Of a DNA stretch of 64,000 nt, positions 13,691-25,425 are shown piece by piece. The notes under the pieces were generated by a model, which did not search any database, had not been told where the DNA came from, and saw nothing but the letters and a program-made list of their open reading frames with translations. Source of the DNA: Lineus longissimus (Eukaryota > Nemertea > Pilidiophora > Heteronemertea > Lineidae); the NCBI RefSeq assembly GCF_910592395.1, contig NC_088310.1, positions 4,907,501-4,971,500 on the forward strand, read 5' to 3'. A program made the translations under genes and the position numbers. Within the stretch, counting starts at the first letter, position 1. The number at the start of each line of letters is the position of its first letter.

Positions 13691-15393
13691 GTTGCGCCAG
13701 GCCTTTCCTTCCGTGCCGGGTAATTGATGATCCTGGTCTACCATAATGCGCATACCGATATCATCCACCTCAAGGACAGGAAGGGCTTGGATGATCAGTA
13801 AAGTCATTAGTAATACATCATATTGACTTATAGAGTTTGCCAACACTGTGGTCTGGGTTTTTCTATCGAAACTCTACCACTGGCAATCACGGCCTCCTCA
13901 TGCAACTTCCTATGGAAAGTTGCTGTGCCAGTGGGAGAGGCTTTTATAGACAAGAGAAAGATTCGACTCCCACAGAGAAGCTGATGGTATTTTAGCTTCT
14001 ACCTAGACTGAGGTACGACAGGCAGGGAAACGAACCAGCATGATTATGCAGAATGTCATACCCCCGATACAAGATGCTCTGCCGCCTGCAATGGATAAAC
14101 GATCTAGTTTATGAAGACAGTGTCACAAGCTCAAACCTTGAATCTGTAAACGGTTGCGGCGGTGGTGGTAGTGGCTTTACAAAATAGAAGACGTTTCATT
14201 CTGTTGGTTAGCTGGCATATTCAATAAATGTCTTAATGCCATTTTGCATACATGTTGTTATGGTTTATAAAACTCGCAACGCACATTCTATCTTTTTTAG
14301 TCCCGTAAATGGACGCAGCCGGAAGGCCTACAAATATTGGGCTGGCCAACAATATTCCCTTTTAGACGTAAAACATGACGAATCGACCGTTCGTAACGTG
14401 AACATCAATCAGATCTCTTGCTCATTCTTATATTTCCTGTTCGCGGTCGTGCCTCGGAGCAACCTGCCTTTTTCCTTCTCAAGAACGTGATATCAGGAAG
14501 GTTTGGAACGATCCCCATCAGGCTGAAACCTGCGAAGCTCTTTTTATGTCTACTTCGCCAGGATATAGAACGAGAACTGCATGGCTTCCTCTCTTATGAT
14601 AATCGCATTTGTAGGTTGCTCCTGCCGCTCTTGATTAATTTAATTTAACCTACACGTTAACATCACCTGTCTTCGATATGTTCACTGCCAAGCATTGTCA
14701 TTAAACGGCAGGTTTGGAACACTACGAAGAGCTACGATTGACTAAGTTCTTAGTCTGTCTTGTATTTTGTAGGGAACGTTGCATGAAACAATGTATAGTC
14801 ACCCGGCACGAGTACATGTCAAACACCATTATCAATACGGACGAGCTGGCTTAGCGAATGCCATAAATATAATGTTTGTTCAAGCACACTCATTGATACA
14901 ACAGTAAAAAGTCGTTTGATATTGAATATTGCTCTTAGATCACATGACACATGGTTTCACATCCTCCCATTAAGAGCAAGCGATTTATTCATCAAAGCTT
15001 ACCATTGTGATTTATAAGCATTTAGTTCCGTAATCATAAAAAACTAGATCTCAATGATTCAAGCTGAACTTTCGTTTGAGTTTTCTGTAATATGACACCA
15101 GACAGCTGATATATACCTTCCTCAACTGACCTCACATCGAGTCTTCTTACCATATCAATATCGGAGCCATTCGCAAGAAAGCTCCCTAACAGAACTTTAA
15201 ATGGGATAATCAAGAAAAAAGTCGATACGTCTCTCGTTATCAAATTGGTTTACCGAGTACTAGGATCAAATTCGACTTTGTTTTATCAGGTTAGGCAGGA
15301 GACTGAGAATTACAATAAACTTAAAGTTGTTTGTTAAGTGCAAGTACATAATCCACTTAACTTATAAACTTACTGATGGATTGGCGGATAATA

Positions 15394-15574
15394 GGCAGGT
15401 TTTGCAAACCGCACAATGAGCACCAGACGACGAAGTACGAAGTATGTTCATTCTCCTTTCCTCCAAGAACTTTAAAAAAAGGTGATATATAAGTGAAGCA
15501 CATGACCTGTATATGAAACCACACACCTTGGTGTGCTTGGTACTTCGTCGTTCTTACGGGCTGCAAAACCTGCC
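15394..15574. mobile_element. MITE-like element, copy 1
   Basis: An ~181-bp segment is bounded by inverted repeats. The left end reads GGCAGGTTTTGCA and then, 30 bp on, GACGACGAAGTAC; the reverse complement of the right end reads GGCAGGTTTTGCA followed by AACGACGAAGTAC at similar spacing. The terminal inverted repeats thus extend about 45 bp with internal mismatches. There is no coding capacity, so it would be non-autonomous. A clear target-site duplication is not visible. A second copy lies at 35456-35641. Confidence 0.7.
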
Positions 15575-18500
15575 TTTGCGGTTTTCCTCACGTCGGCACT
15601 TTTTGAAGATTTCCCCTCTTTACGAGTGTAAATGAATTCGCTAATGACTTGAGAGACACTGCAGGCCTTCGAACTATTTCATTCTAATGGGTTACAAAAC
15701 CTGTATATTGATTGTTCGGCAGAAAACCTTCTAATTCACCTTGAAACTTATTATCGGAGAAATGTTTTTCCGCAACGACATGTACGTCTAGACAAAAAAT
15801 AATGAGAACGGCTTCAGGGGAAAGACTGATTTATATGTTCGCCTCATTACATGAGAGGCCTTCCCTTGACGACAAAAAGTGATGCGCTAATATAACATCC
15901 ATTAGACTAATTAGTGGCATATGAGTGTCTAAACACGAACGCGACTAGTTTAGGGCAATATGCCGTTGTTTAAAGGAGAAAGACATAAAACGTTGTAATA
16001 TTGTAATCATACGATGAAGTGGCGAACTTCCACTCTCTCATCAATTTCAATCGGCTTTGTTTTATCGTGAGACCTGCCATGTAAATGGTATACTCCCATC
16101 GCCAGCATATGAGGAGCCTCCTAGCCGCGTGGTAACATTGGTGGCTACAACGTAAGGGCTCAGGGCCCATCCCGGTGAGAATCATGAAGAATTGCATTTC
16201 TTGATAAATCGGCGTGGCTCTCAAGGTACTAAAATTAACCTATTCACAACAAGTTTGTCGCTCAATATGAGATAGATTATATATTGAAGGTGTGGCAGGC
16301 GACGCTACAAGCCTTTGTTCCTTATACATGTACCTGAGTGTCTATAACGATCCCACAGGTAGACTGTTGCCTATAGTTGACTCTATACCTCCTGAAAAAA
16401 CCCAATAGGTTTACTACGCCAGTATATGATGATGATGATGACGATAACTTTTACAATAAATATTTCATTTTGAAAATCTTTGGACCGGGCCTAAAAATGA
16501 ACAATGGAAGCCATATATAAGCATTACAATGATTGAATGATCATCACGTTGCTACTGTCTATAGGATAACTCGTAGTCTTTGACATAGCAGTCCTCTAAA
16601 GAAACTGACGGACTGAGAAATCCATATTGATTGCGCCGGAATATGATAACCAAAGGGCGCCAGTATTCGTTAACTCTGCCATGTGGGTCATATTCTGTTG
16701 TAATGTAGTGATTGCTCTAGCGCAGAACCACTGGCTTAGGTCAAGTCCCAGAGTACATTTGACATAACGGTTCTCTTCAGAAATTGGTGGACTGAGAAAT
16801 TCTTATCGATTTTGTATCAAATGAAGAGATAACAATTTTTCGCTTGCATTCGCGAACTACATGTAGCCATAGTTTGGGAGGACACTATCGCCTTGTCTAT
16901 AGCCCTTTCTGGTAAATGAAATGTGTGTCCAGTAGTGTATGTATACGGATTAGTGTTAATGCTCGAATCATTAAAAGTCACGCTATACCAATAGGGCCTA
17001 TAGCCATTGGGTAGGGGACGAGATCTTGTATAAAAAGCCCCTCATTGTCAGAAATTGGTACCTACTGACATCATTAAGATGCTTTAGTATTCCTTCCACA
17101 ATCTTAGTCTATATTAATTCTTGGTCTAGGGTGACAATGCAATGAATAAAACGTTCGCTTTTCGGAAACAGATTATTTCAAATGTCTGCGAAATCATCGA
17201 AAGCCTCTGTGATGACGTCGCCTACATTTGCGATGATCGTGCAGGTAATAACATGCTACTGTAATTCAATTCTACGCATGGCTGGACTTGTTTCCACAAA
17301 AAGCCTTGGTTATCATAAGATTCCCCTCGGGCCCAGATCAACAAAATGACGAAAACAGACCTGTCCCATGCATTCTTTTCTTGTGCGAAAATATCAAAAT
17401 CATATGCAAAACACTTACCAATAGTGTACATTTAATACCACTACATTGTTCTGCTATTACGGATTACATTTTCCCATACGGCAATCTACGTAAACCTATA
17501 GTCTATTCCATGTGCAGTTGGCACTACACGCAAAAAGAATGGGAAAAAGTGTCAGTATTTCGCTTCAAACAGTTCGTTTTAAGTGTTGTCTTTACGATTC
17601 TGGAAAAGTGTGCATCTAAGGATACACGTGCATAAGACTTTGAAGTTTCACATGAAACTGTGTGAAACAACAACAAAACTCCGAGCGTCATTTTTTCGTT
17701 AAATGGTCTATAGGGTTCGACGATATTTGTCTCATTTAAATACACGTAGACTAATGCACACTCGATATCCTATTTCGATATCATATTCCACCTTGAAAGT
17801 GTTGGTAATCTTAACTTGTGGCTGACAATAATCTTGAAAAAGAATTAACAGATTCGGACTGAATTGATGTTTATTTGAGTGAACGGAAAGGCGGATCCGC
17901 TACTTTTCATGTGTACAGAGCGGTAGTTTTGGCTCATCATCTGAACATTCGTACGACCCAACTCAAGCGACAGGGAACTAAAAGGGGATCGAGCAACGAA
18001 GCAGAATAGGCTTGTATCAGATGTTTCTGTGTGACCGGTTAATCCGTGTTTGAAGATGCGGTGATACACATTGGCTCAGTGCAGTAACAGGATAATAGGA
18101 TATGAGAATCATTTGCAAAGTTTACGGCCCGTGATATTATTGAATTCATATGCAAAGGGGCGTACTAACAGTTTAAACCATTTATTGCAGTGAGAGACGG
18201 TTAAAAGGATTCTTGAGTCGTCAACTGCTGTACTCGAAAATTGTTGACATACATTGTCAAGATTGAAGTTCAGCTGGTTGTTCACATTTATGGGTAAATT
18301 ATCAACAATAACTTCAAACACTTTCCCCATGACTTATAGTAACTGTCGAGTGTAACACAGTTAGTTTTTGGATCACTTACACGCCGGATATACTATCTTT
18401 GGTCTTGGGTAACCGATCACGCCCATTGCAGGCTAAACTGTAAACTTTGGGCACGGCATTAGAACAAAACAAAACATAGGATTCAGGTTCGTTACTAAAA

Positions 18501-18760
18501 AGATACTAGTATAACTATCGGATTGATGATATTACGACCTAAAAAACAACATCGGGGATAATCATTCACATTCAGGAAACCACAGACTCGAGTTTCAGTT
18601 CACAAATTCGGATATACTAACAAGAGAAATTCAGACAATTTCAGCTGTGTGATGCCGGGTGACATTGTTCAGTGATTTCTTTTAGTATTTGGAGATGTCG
18701 TTAACGACGTGGTATTTGTTTTAGTTTGGCACTGAAAATACAACTCGCGTTGAAATAAAC
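15575..18760. other. Non-coding DNA upstream of the nested glycosyltransferase
   Basis: No exon supported. It contains a pair of diverged direct repeats at about 16570-16660 and 16750-16840 (shared GACTGAGAAAT word) and an (ATG)n tract at 16427-16440. The promoter of the glycosyltransferase should lie in the last few hundred bases, but I see no clear TATA box. Confidence 0.45.
16570..16845 (+). repeat. Diverged ~178-bp direct repeat pair
   Basis: Two segments share TTTGACATA followed by C.GTCTCT(T/A)..AGAAA, then GGACTGAGAAAT and AT.GATT. They start near 16578 and 16756. The copies are old and non-coding. Confidence 0.5.
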
Positions 18761-20416
18761 ATGGCGATGCTGAGCAGAAAAAGGACGCTGTCGTTCCTGA
18801 TGTGTTATGTGTTGCTGGCGACCGCAATGTATGTGGTATCACTTTGGTTGGCTTCGGACATCCATATCAAACAGACTTTGACAGTTGAGAGCCGGCAAGT
18901 GATCATACAGAATTCAGGCAATGCCGTGGAGCCCGGCCAAAGCGAGGTGGTCGTTAAAACTAAAACAAACGGTCAGATTCAGAAGTATGTTGTTAAGGAT
19001 CCAGCAAAGACAAATACTGATTCTCGCCCTGAGAATAACGGTCCGAAGTACTCGCTCAAAGTAATGACAGCTATGAAAAAGATGGAAGATAAGTCGAGTG
19101 TGTTAATGAAAGGTCAGAACGTGAGGAAACAGCAGAATGAAGAGCATGTTGATAAGAAAGGAACTAAAAATGACAAACACAGCGAAAAGAAAGAGGTGAC
19201 GGGTGTAAAGAACAATCCCAGCTATGATCTAAAGGGCAAGGCAAAGAAAGAGGTGAACGATGTTAAGAAGGGAAATTCTAAGGAAACTACTGACAAAGGA
19301 AAAACACAGGAACAAGGCAAGAAAGGTAATAAAACGAATAAGGATACTGGTAAGACGGAGAATAAAGATGGCAGGCAAGATAAGAAGGATGGTGACAAAA
19401 AGGAACAAACTGATAAACCGCCTCCGCCTAAACCAAAGAAAGAGGAGCCACCCATTCCTGAATTGATATACGGGCTTTTCAGAAAACCTCGCTTAGACCA
19501 ACTTGACACCTCAATCCAAATACCCCACATCGTTCATCAGACTTGGAAGGAAACGCTCCTCCCCCTTTCACTGAAGCCGTTCCTTCAGAGTTGGAAGAAG
19601 CACAACCCCACGTGGGAGTACTGGTTTTGGACAGACGCGGACGCCCGCCTGCTGGTTCAGACCAGATTTCCCGATTTATTGGGAATGTACGACAAATTCG
19701 AGAAAGCCGTTCAACGCGCTGACGTTATCCGTTATTTTATTCTCTATGAATTTGGAGGTGTTTATGCCGATTTAGACGTAGAGGCACTGAGACCTTTAGA
19801 AAACTTCACCAAACCGCACCATTGTATCATCAGTAATGAACCATTACTTCATACCTATCTCATCTGGAAGAAAGACAGACTCCCATGCAATGCGTTCATG
19901 GCCTCCATTCCCAAGCACCCGTTTTTCAAATTTCTTATCACTAGATTGCCGGTCTATGATCGGAGGACCAAACGAAGTGAAGTTATGTTGAAGACTGGTC
20001 CTCTCATGTTGGACGTCGCGATGGGCGAGTATGAGCGCTCGTACTTCAAACGTGAAAATGATGTTAAACCCGCAGACAAATGCTACCTTGCCCCTCCAGA
20101 AGAAGCCATGCCTAGTTTTGACCCTGCCGCAAGAGGATGGTTCATTTTCACGTGTCGTCGGAAGCAACGGGTCCCAGAGAAGCGCCGTCATGTGTGCGAT
20201 GAACTTATCAATAGGAAATTCGAGGACGCCCCCGTACCCAAGACTGCTTACGCCAACCACCGCTGGATGCATTCTTGGACTTCGAGCCATAAACCATTTG
20301 ATCGGAAATATAGACCAAAACTAACATCGTCTATACATAACATTGTCGATAATGTAACGTTACCATCAGACAAAATCTTAGATCCAACTATCGAAACCAA
20401 TCCAGACGGATCATGA
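18761..20416 (+). CDS. GT32-type Golgi glycosyltransferase, intronless
   Basis: A single 551-codon open frame encodes a type II membrane enzyme. Residues 1-8 are basic, residues 9-30 form one membrane helix (signal anchor), residues ~90-235 are an extreme Lys/Glu/Asp/Asn-rich stem, and the catalytic domain starts near residue 254 with IPHIVHQTWKE. The family signature GGVYADLDVEAL carries the DXD metal/nucleotide-sugar motif at D337-L-D339, with upstream ADVIRYFILYEFGG. This is the Gly_transf_sug fold of GT32 (Och1/SUR1-like and animal alpha-1,4-glycosyltransferase relatives). It should transfer a sugar from a nucleotide sugar in the Golgi lumen; donor and acceptor cannot be read from sequence. 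ATG at 18761 has a good context (AACATGG) and begins the anchor. The gene has no intron and lies on the plus strand inside the first intron of the minus-strand globin, as a retrocopy might. Confidence 0.93.
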   Translation: MAMLSRKRTLSFLMCYVLLATAMYVVSLWLASDIHIKQTLTVESRQVIIQNSGNAVEPGQSEVVVKTKTNGQIQKYVVKDPAKTNTDSRPENNGPKYSLKVMTAMKKMEDKSSVLMKGQNVRKQQNEEHVDKKGTKNDKHSEKKEVTGVKNNPSYDLKGKAKKEVNDVKKGNSKETTDKGKTQEQGKKGNKTNKDTGKTENKDGRQDKKDGDKKEQTDKPPPPKPKKEEPPIPELIYGLFRKPRLDQLDTSIQIPHIVHQTWKETLLPLSLKPFLQSWKKHNPTWEYWFWTDADARLLVQTRFPDLLGMYDKFEKAVQRADVIRYFILYEFGGVYADLDVEALRPLENFTKPHHCIISNEPLLHTYLIWKKDRLPCNAFMASIPKHPFFKFLITRLPVYDRRTKRSEVMLKTGPLMLDVAMGEYERSYFKRENDVKPADKCYLAPPEEAMPSFDPAARGWFIFTCRRKQRVPEKRRHVCDELINRKFEDAPVPKTAYANHRWMHSWTSSHKPFDRKYRPKLTSSIHNIVDNVTLPSDKILDPTIETNPDGS

Positions 20417-21057
20417 TTTTGTGCTTTGTCTTATCTTTTATAAAGGTATGATGAAAGAAAAAATGAGAAAACTGTACGTTAGTATTGAATGAGCGGCTTC
20501 TTAGAATTGGTCGGAGCAGCTGATAACAGATTTACAGCACAGATCAACACACGTCAGCTTTAATTTCAGGTCATGTGTCATTTTGCATTTACCAACCAGG
20601 TATTGCTTCTAAGACTTACACGTACCAGAAATGTTTTCCAATATGTAGGGTTAGCGCGATTATTCCAGCGTGCGTTTATATACCATGATGAAGTATATTG
20701 TACGCCCATCGTGTATTTATTATGCACAAGTCAGTGACAGTTTTTTATGCCGAAACCGTCCTACTGCCTTTTTAACATGGAGTAAATACGCGTGTGCCAA
20801 ATGACTACCAGGTACATCGTACATGTAAATGTAAATATCTGCTTCTTAAGAACTACTCTGTATCTGCTTATCTTCTCGCCGGAAAGCCACCTTATTCGAA
20901 GACGCCGTGATAGAGTTACCAATAATATTATTAATAACTGGGTCTTCGTTTATAAAACAATCACAAGTACCACCACCAACTACCTTCTTGATGACTGTCA
21001 ATAATAATGTGCTTTGTCGTCATAATTTCTCGCAATGAATGTTAGTTTATTTACCTG

Positions 21058-21063
21058 AATAAA
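21058..21063 (+). terminator. Candidate polyadenylation signal (AATAAA)
   Basis: First AATAAA noted downstream of the glycosyltransferase stop codon; another lies near 21087. The 3' UTR would be about 650 nt. Confidence 0.3.
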
Positions 21064-24000
21064 GATTATAATGATAATATTAGCGCAATAAAGTCACCCA
21101 CAGTAATTTCGGAATCGATAACTTCCAATAATGAAATAAATAACGACCATAACGATACAATGTATTTCTGGCATTCGTCTCATCAAATCGATACAAAATG
21201 CCAAAGCTTGATCGATATCTGTTAATTTTTTCTCATTGAATTTATCAGTAGCATCCCTGCAGCGTTTATTTTTGAAATGGTAACATTTAAAACCGATTTT
21301 TGGCTTTGCTAGAAATCTATGTACTGTATGTGTATTATGAATCTCTAATAACCGCTGTTAAGATTTCAAGCTTTCCGTATTTCGCCCTTTTAGCCGATGC
21401 ATCACCAGAGTTCTCTTCCTTGCGTTTTGCTAGATTATGAAAAGTCGCATTGATTTAGCAAAGGAACTACTTATGTTGTTTCAACAATGATGACATTAAG
21501 CGTGCACGTCACAATCTCCTCTATCTATCGTATTGGCAAAATCGGTCAATATCATAGTGTCATTGTGATATTGTGATACTGTGATATAACACTATGTTAT
21601 CGGGGCTCTGATTATTAGCATTCTTAAGGATGAGACATGAAAGTCACATCAAGTTGGGCAAGAGGTGGCTATGAAATCCGAAAACTTTACTGACGCACAC
21701 ACAAGAAAGAAAACAACCAACCAGAAAAATGTTTTGCGTTCTGTTTGACGCGACAACAACGTTTACAGCCACAGAGAAAAAAGAAGAAGAAGAAGAATTT
21801 CCTGTGTTGACAAAAGCCAAAGATGAAAACGTATGTAAACCAATGTTCTGTACATAAGATAATGAGAAAAACATTAGAATAGCCTGCCTCGTCATGCCTT
21901 CACAAAACGTTGTCATTGCTCCGAGATATATGATATGATAGCAGCCTGCAATATTTGCATAAAACGTTGCCTAAAGGAGCTTTATAGAAAGATAAATAGT
22001 ATTTGCTCAACTCAACCCTTGAAACGAAACCGTTTCCCAGTTTGTAAAAGAAAATCTTTCCCATTTTGTTAATGAGAAATGCCTATGGAACAGTCTGACA
22101 TTGGACACGAGATCTTTGTGAATGAACCAGAAAAAACTGCAGAAACGACTCTGCTGCTGGTCCAAGTTGACAGCCCGGGATCCCCTCGGCAAACTGACAG
22201 ACTGTGGTCTTTTGATCTTATTGAAAACACTGTAGATCAGGATACTTGCTGGAAAACCACGGATACTGTCTTGACATCAGGAGGTGGCTTAAGAGTGTGT
22301 AACGACCGTCATCGAGGTACTGCTAGGAGAAAACGGTTGCTTGAAATGTTGGCACTGCAGGAATAACCACGATGTTATGTTTACAGAACATGTGGAGTGG
22401 GGTGTTTTGTGGAGAATACTAATAAGCAGGAAATAAAAAGAACATTAACAGATGAGGCAGGGACAACGATTAAGAAGTTAATAATTGATAAGTCGTGTGT
22501 GTTAAATGGTAGAAAGTGTTTTCGGAAACTAATCATTAGAATTAATGCAACTCTGTTACGCAGGCGTTAGTTAATAATGGATAATAACGTTTTACGCGAG
22601 CATTATTTGCTTTTTCCATCTGTCTGTTTATAGTATTGTCAGTGGATGGAGATCCGACTACAGAATTTAAAGATGTGGATGCGCGCCAATGTGAACAATG
22701 CATCAGCACGCTTTTTCAGCCATGAAACATTAAAATGATTTGTTTTCTTCGAGCTCACATTCATTCTGTGCACTTGTCGTTCATTCCATTATGCTGGCGT
22801 ACCACGAGGGGAAAAACAAATTATAAGTGCGCTACGCAAACCAAGGCGTTATAGCTCAAAAGTACGGTCATTTATCACGTTAATAACATTTGTTTATCTG
22901 CCGTCTGCTTCGGTGGATATCTACTATCTGAATATAGATTTAAATCAGTGGGGTGTTTTCTCAACAGAGGTTGAAACAATGTTCCAGATTTCCTATCCGG
23001 CTACGCATGCGCAGGAATGCGTAACGCAGCAGAGTCAAAAATATGCGGAGGCGTAACCGGAGATGGAAATCATCAAATGAGTATTTGATTGATATGTTTC
23101 AAGACTGTTTGTAAACAATCGGAAGTAACTCCGGAAATCTACGCCCTTTGATGAGAAACCTATGATCCAGCTTGCATATCAGCTCCGCAGTTAAGAAAAT
23201 TCCGTAGTAAATATTGTTCATGGATGTCCATTACAGTCTTTTTCGCATTTTCTTATGTAGTTTTCCCTGGGGATCAAACCCTGCAATTTGTTTTAGATGT
23301 TTGGAATGTTGACTTGACTCCCTGCGAACACTACTTTACAGCCATAGAATTACACAGCACATGAACCAAGCGGACCATGCTGGAGTACCAGTAAGACAGA
23401 AAACTCGAGGAAAATAGATCCGGCAGGCGGAAACGAACAGTTTTTTCACTAGGGAGTAATATGATGTCATCTCATACACTTAGACACCCGGATGCTAATG
23501 TGAAAACGATGTTTTAAGGTTCCTTATAAATGGAAATACATGTATTGGAAGGTATACATTATCAGGCTCGTGTAATAGGCACAACAGAGACATGCTGTTC
23601 GATAAGATGATACCACATAAGTCTGTTAATGTGAATCCCGGGTGTGAATGTAAAACTGAATGACATCAGCAACTTCCTTAAAGACACTGCTTTCGAATAG
23701 GGATTTTTCACTCATTCTTTAGTGTGCCTTTTCAGCAATAGTTTCAAGTAGCCAAACATACGAGCGAACCGTTTTGAACCGTTGGCGAATCGATTCTTGC
23801 TCTTGAACGTTTTTCAAGTAGATTGTTTTTTAAATTCGCGTTTAACATAGAAATGCCTGGCATCCCATTGAACTTGTTATTCTTGAGCAAAATTAATGGG
23901 ACTTAGATCGAGCTCGGTGCTCCCACTCTTGCCTTGTTGAAAACGGGACAGTGATGTGACATTCGTTTTTTCCTCAAGAGAAAACCTATAGCATCTTTTT

Positions 24001-24840
24001 AGCAGACATATCAGCTTACGCTGCCAGTACACGATATCCGATCAGCCATGTTTAGTGTCAGCTACATGTACATATCTGTTTACAACAATCGACCATACAC
24101 TTGCGACAAAGAAAGGCAAGCATATCCGGAGCTTGCTGATGTGAGTATCCGCCCCTCAGTTTGAGTCAATATTGCATATGATAAGTAGGGCTTTCAGCGT
24201 CACGTCTATGCCCAGATATGGAGAAGAATGAGTGGCTTTTTTGCTTCATTATGAATACATGGCGAATGTAAACACAACCTTTTTTGCATCTTGACGTGGT
24301 TGATATTTTGACAGTCTCTCCTTGACCACATTACGTCCTTTTTCAGTGGCGTAGTGATATACATGTATTTCAATAGATCCTAAAGCGGAGGCATGCGTAG
24401 CGTATTTTTATTCTGTTTTACAGCGATCTTCTCATGCTTCCTTTGGTGAACAAGGTGACAGCTTTCCAAACAACTTGTAGAACATTGGTATATCATCCGG
24501 TCAAACTAATAAAGCTTTTAATACAATATAAAGTACTGAATAATAGTATATCTTTTCACCATATATGCCGACATCCAACCGCGATATCGGCCGGGCATTA
24601 AAGTTTACATTCCTCCATGAAGTTACTTAACAGTAAAAATGTACAATCATACGGCAAACACAATCCCTTGTTCTGTAACACAACATTGACAAAAGCACAC
24701 CCGCTGGCTCTTCACTTCCCATGCCTGGCTCTTCACTTCCCATGCTTTCTTTAGAAGTTGAGTTAAATGTCAACGGTGCAAAGGAACTAGTCTTGTGGTT
24801 CATAATCCGGCATAGCCTTAGACAAGGTTGAAAGATACTT

Positions 24841-25425
24841 CTATACAATGGCGTGTCTTTTTCCTACCCTAGGATGCGGCCAAGCCATAATGATGATAAG
24901 TTCATAAGCCCGCCATGAAAACAATGAATTCTTTGCCAAACAGATTAAAGTCATATTGCCGTATGAGGATTTCAAAGGATGAGGCTTATCCTGTTGTATC
25001 TGTTTAAAGATGGATGATAAACTTTTCATTTTTACTGAAAAATCCTTTAAACATGATTGAAATATTTCGAGAGTTGTTGAGTTCATTGACAAACGACTGA
25101 AGAGGAAGAATATAGTTATTTTGTAATTCATATTGAAGGTATGGTGTGGCCATCTTGTTGGCGAGAACCACGACTGTCAACGCATTTCCTTGATTTCTAT
25201 AGCTATAAATGCACAATCCCACCTCATTACATTACCTTCTACAGTGCCCATCTCCTCATGGTAATAATCTATAAACTTTTTCCTTGTGTTAACTCGTGAT
25301 ATAAAAAAATCAATCGGAAAATCTATATATTTTATCAACTCGTAGTTTTTATAGCTATTGCGTGTTGTTACAGCTAATAATTGATTCTTAGCCAATGAAT
25401 CGATTGCCAAGCCAACTGTCATCAA
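24841..25425 (-). pseudogene. Possible broken coding remnant, unidentified
   Basis: Two minus-strand blocks, 25177-25425 and 24841-25131, are in the same frame and are separated by a TGA and about 14 sense codons. The conceptual product is hydrophobic-patterned with words such as DFFISRVNTRKKF and LKSSYGNMTLICLAKN. These faintly recall the start of extended Tudor domains (a position/length run, then a hydrophobic strand), but I cannot confirm this. AT-rich random sequence can look similar. No splice sites were assigned. Confidence 0.18.

Larger units (their letters stand above)
4460..15393. other. Intronic/non-coding DNA (inside globin intron 1)
   Basis: No convincing exon on either strand. 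It contains a 14-G run (4837-4850), an AAC/CCT compound microsatellite (7811-7848), a 19-bp direct repeat (10402-10420 and 10465-10483), a possible one-ended relic of the 185-bp element near 11006, and a family of diverged ~110-bp repeats at 12.95-13.69 kb. ORFs up to about 130 codons occur but lack domains, signal sequences and splice context. Confidence 0.5.
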
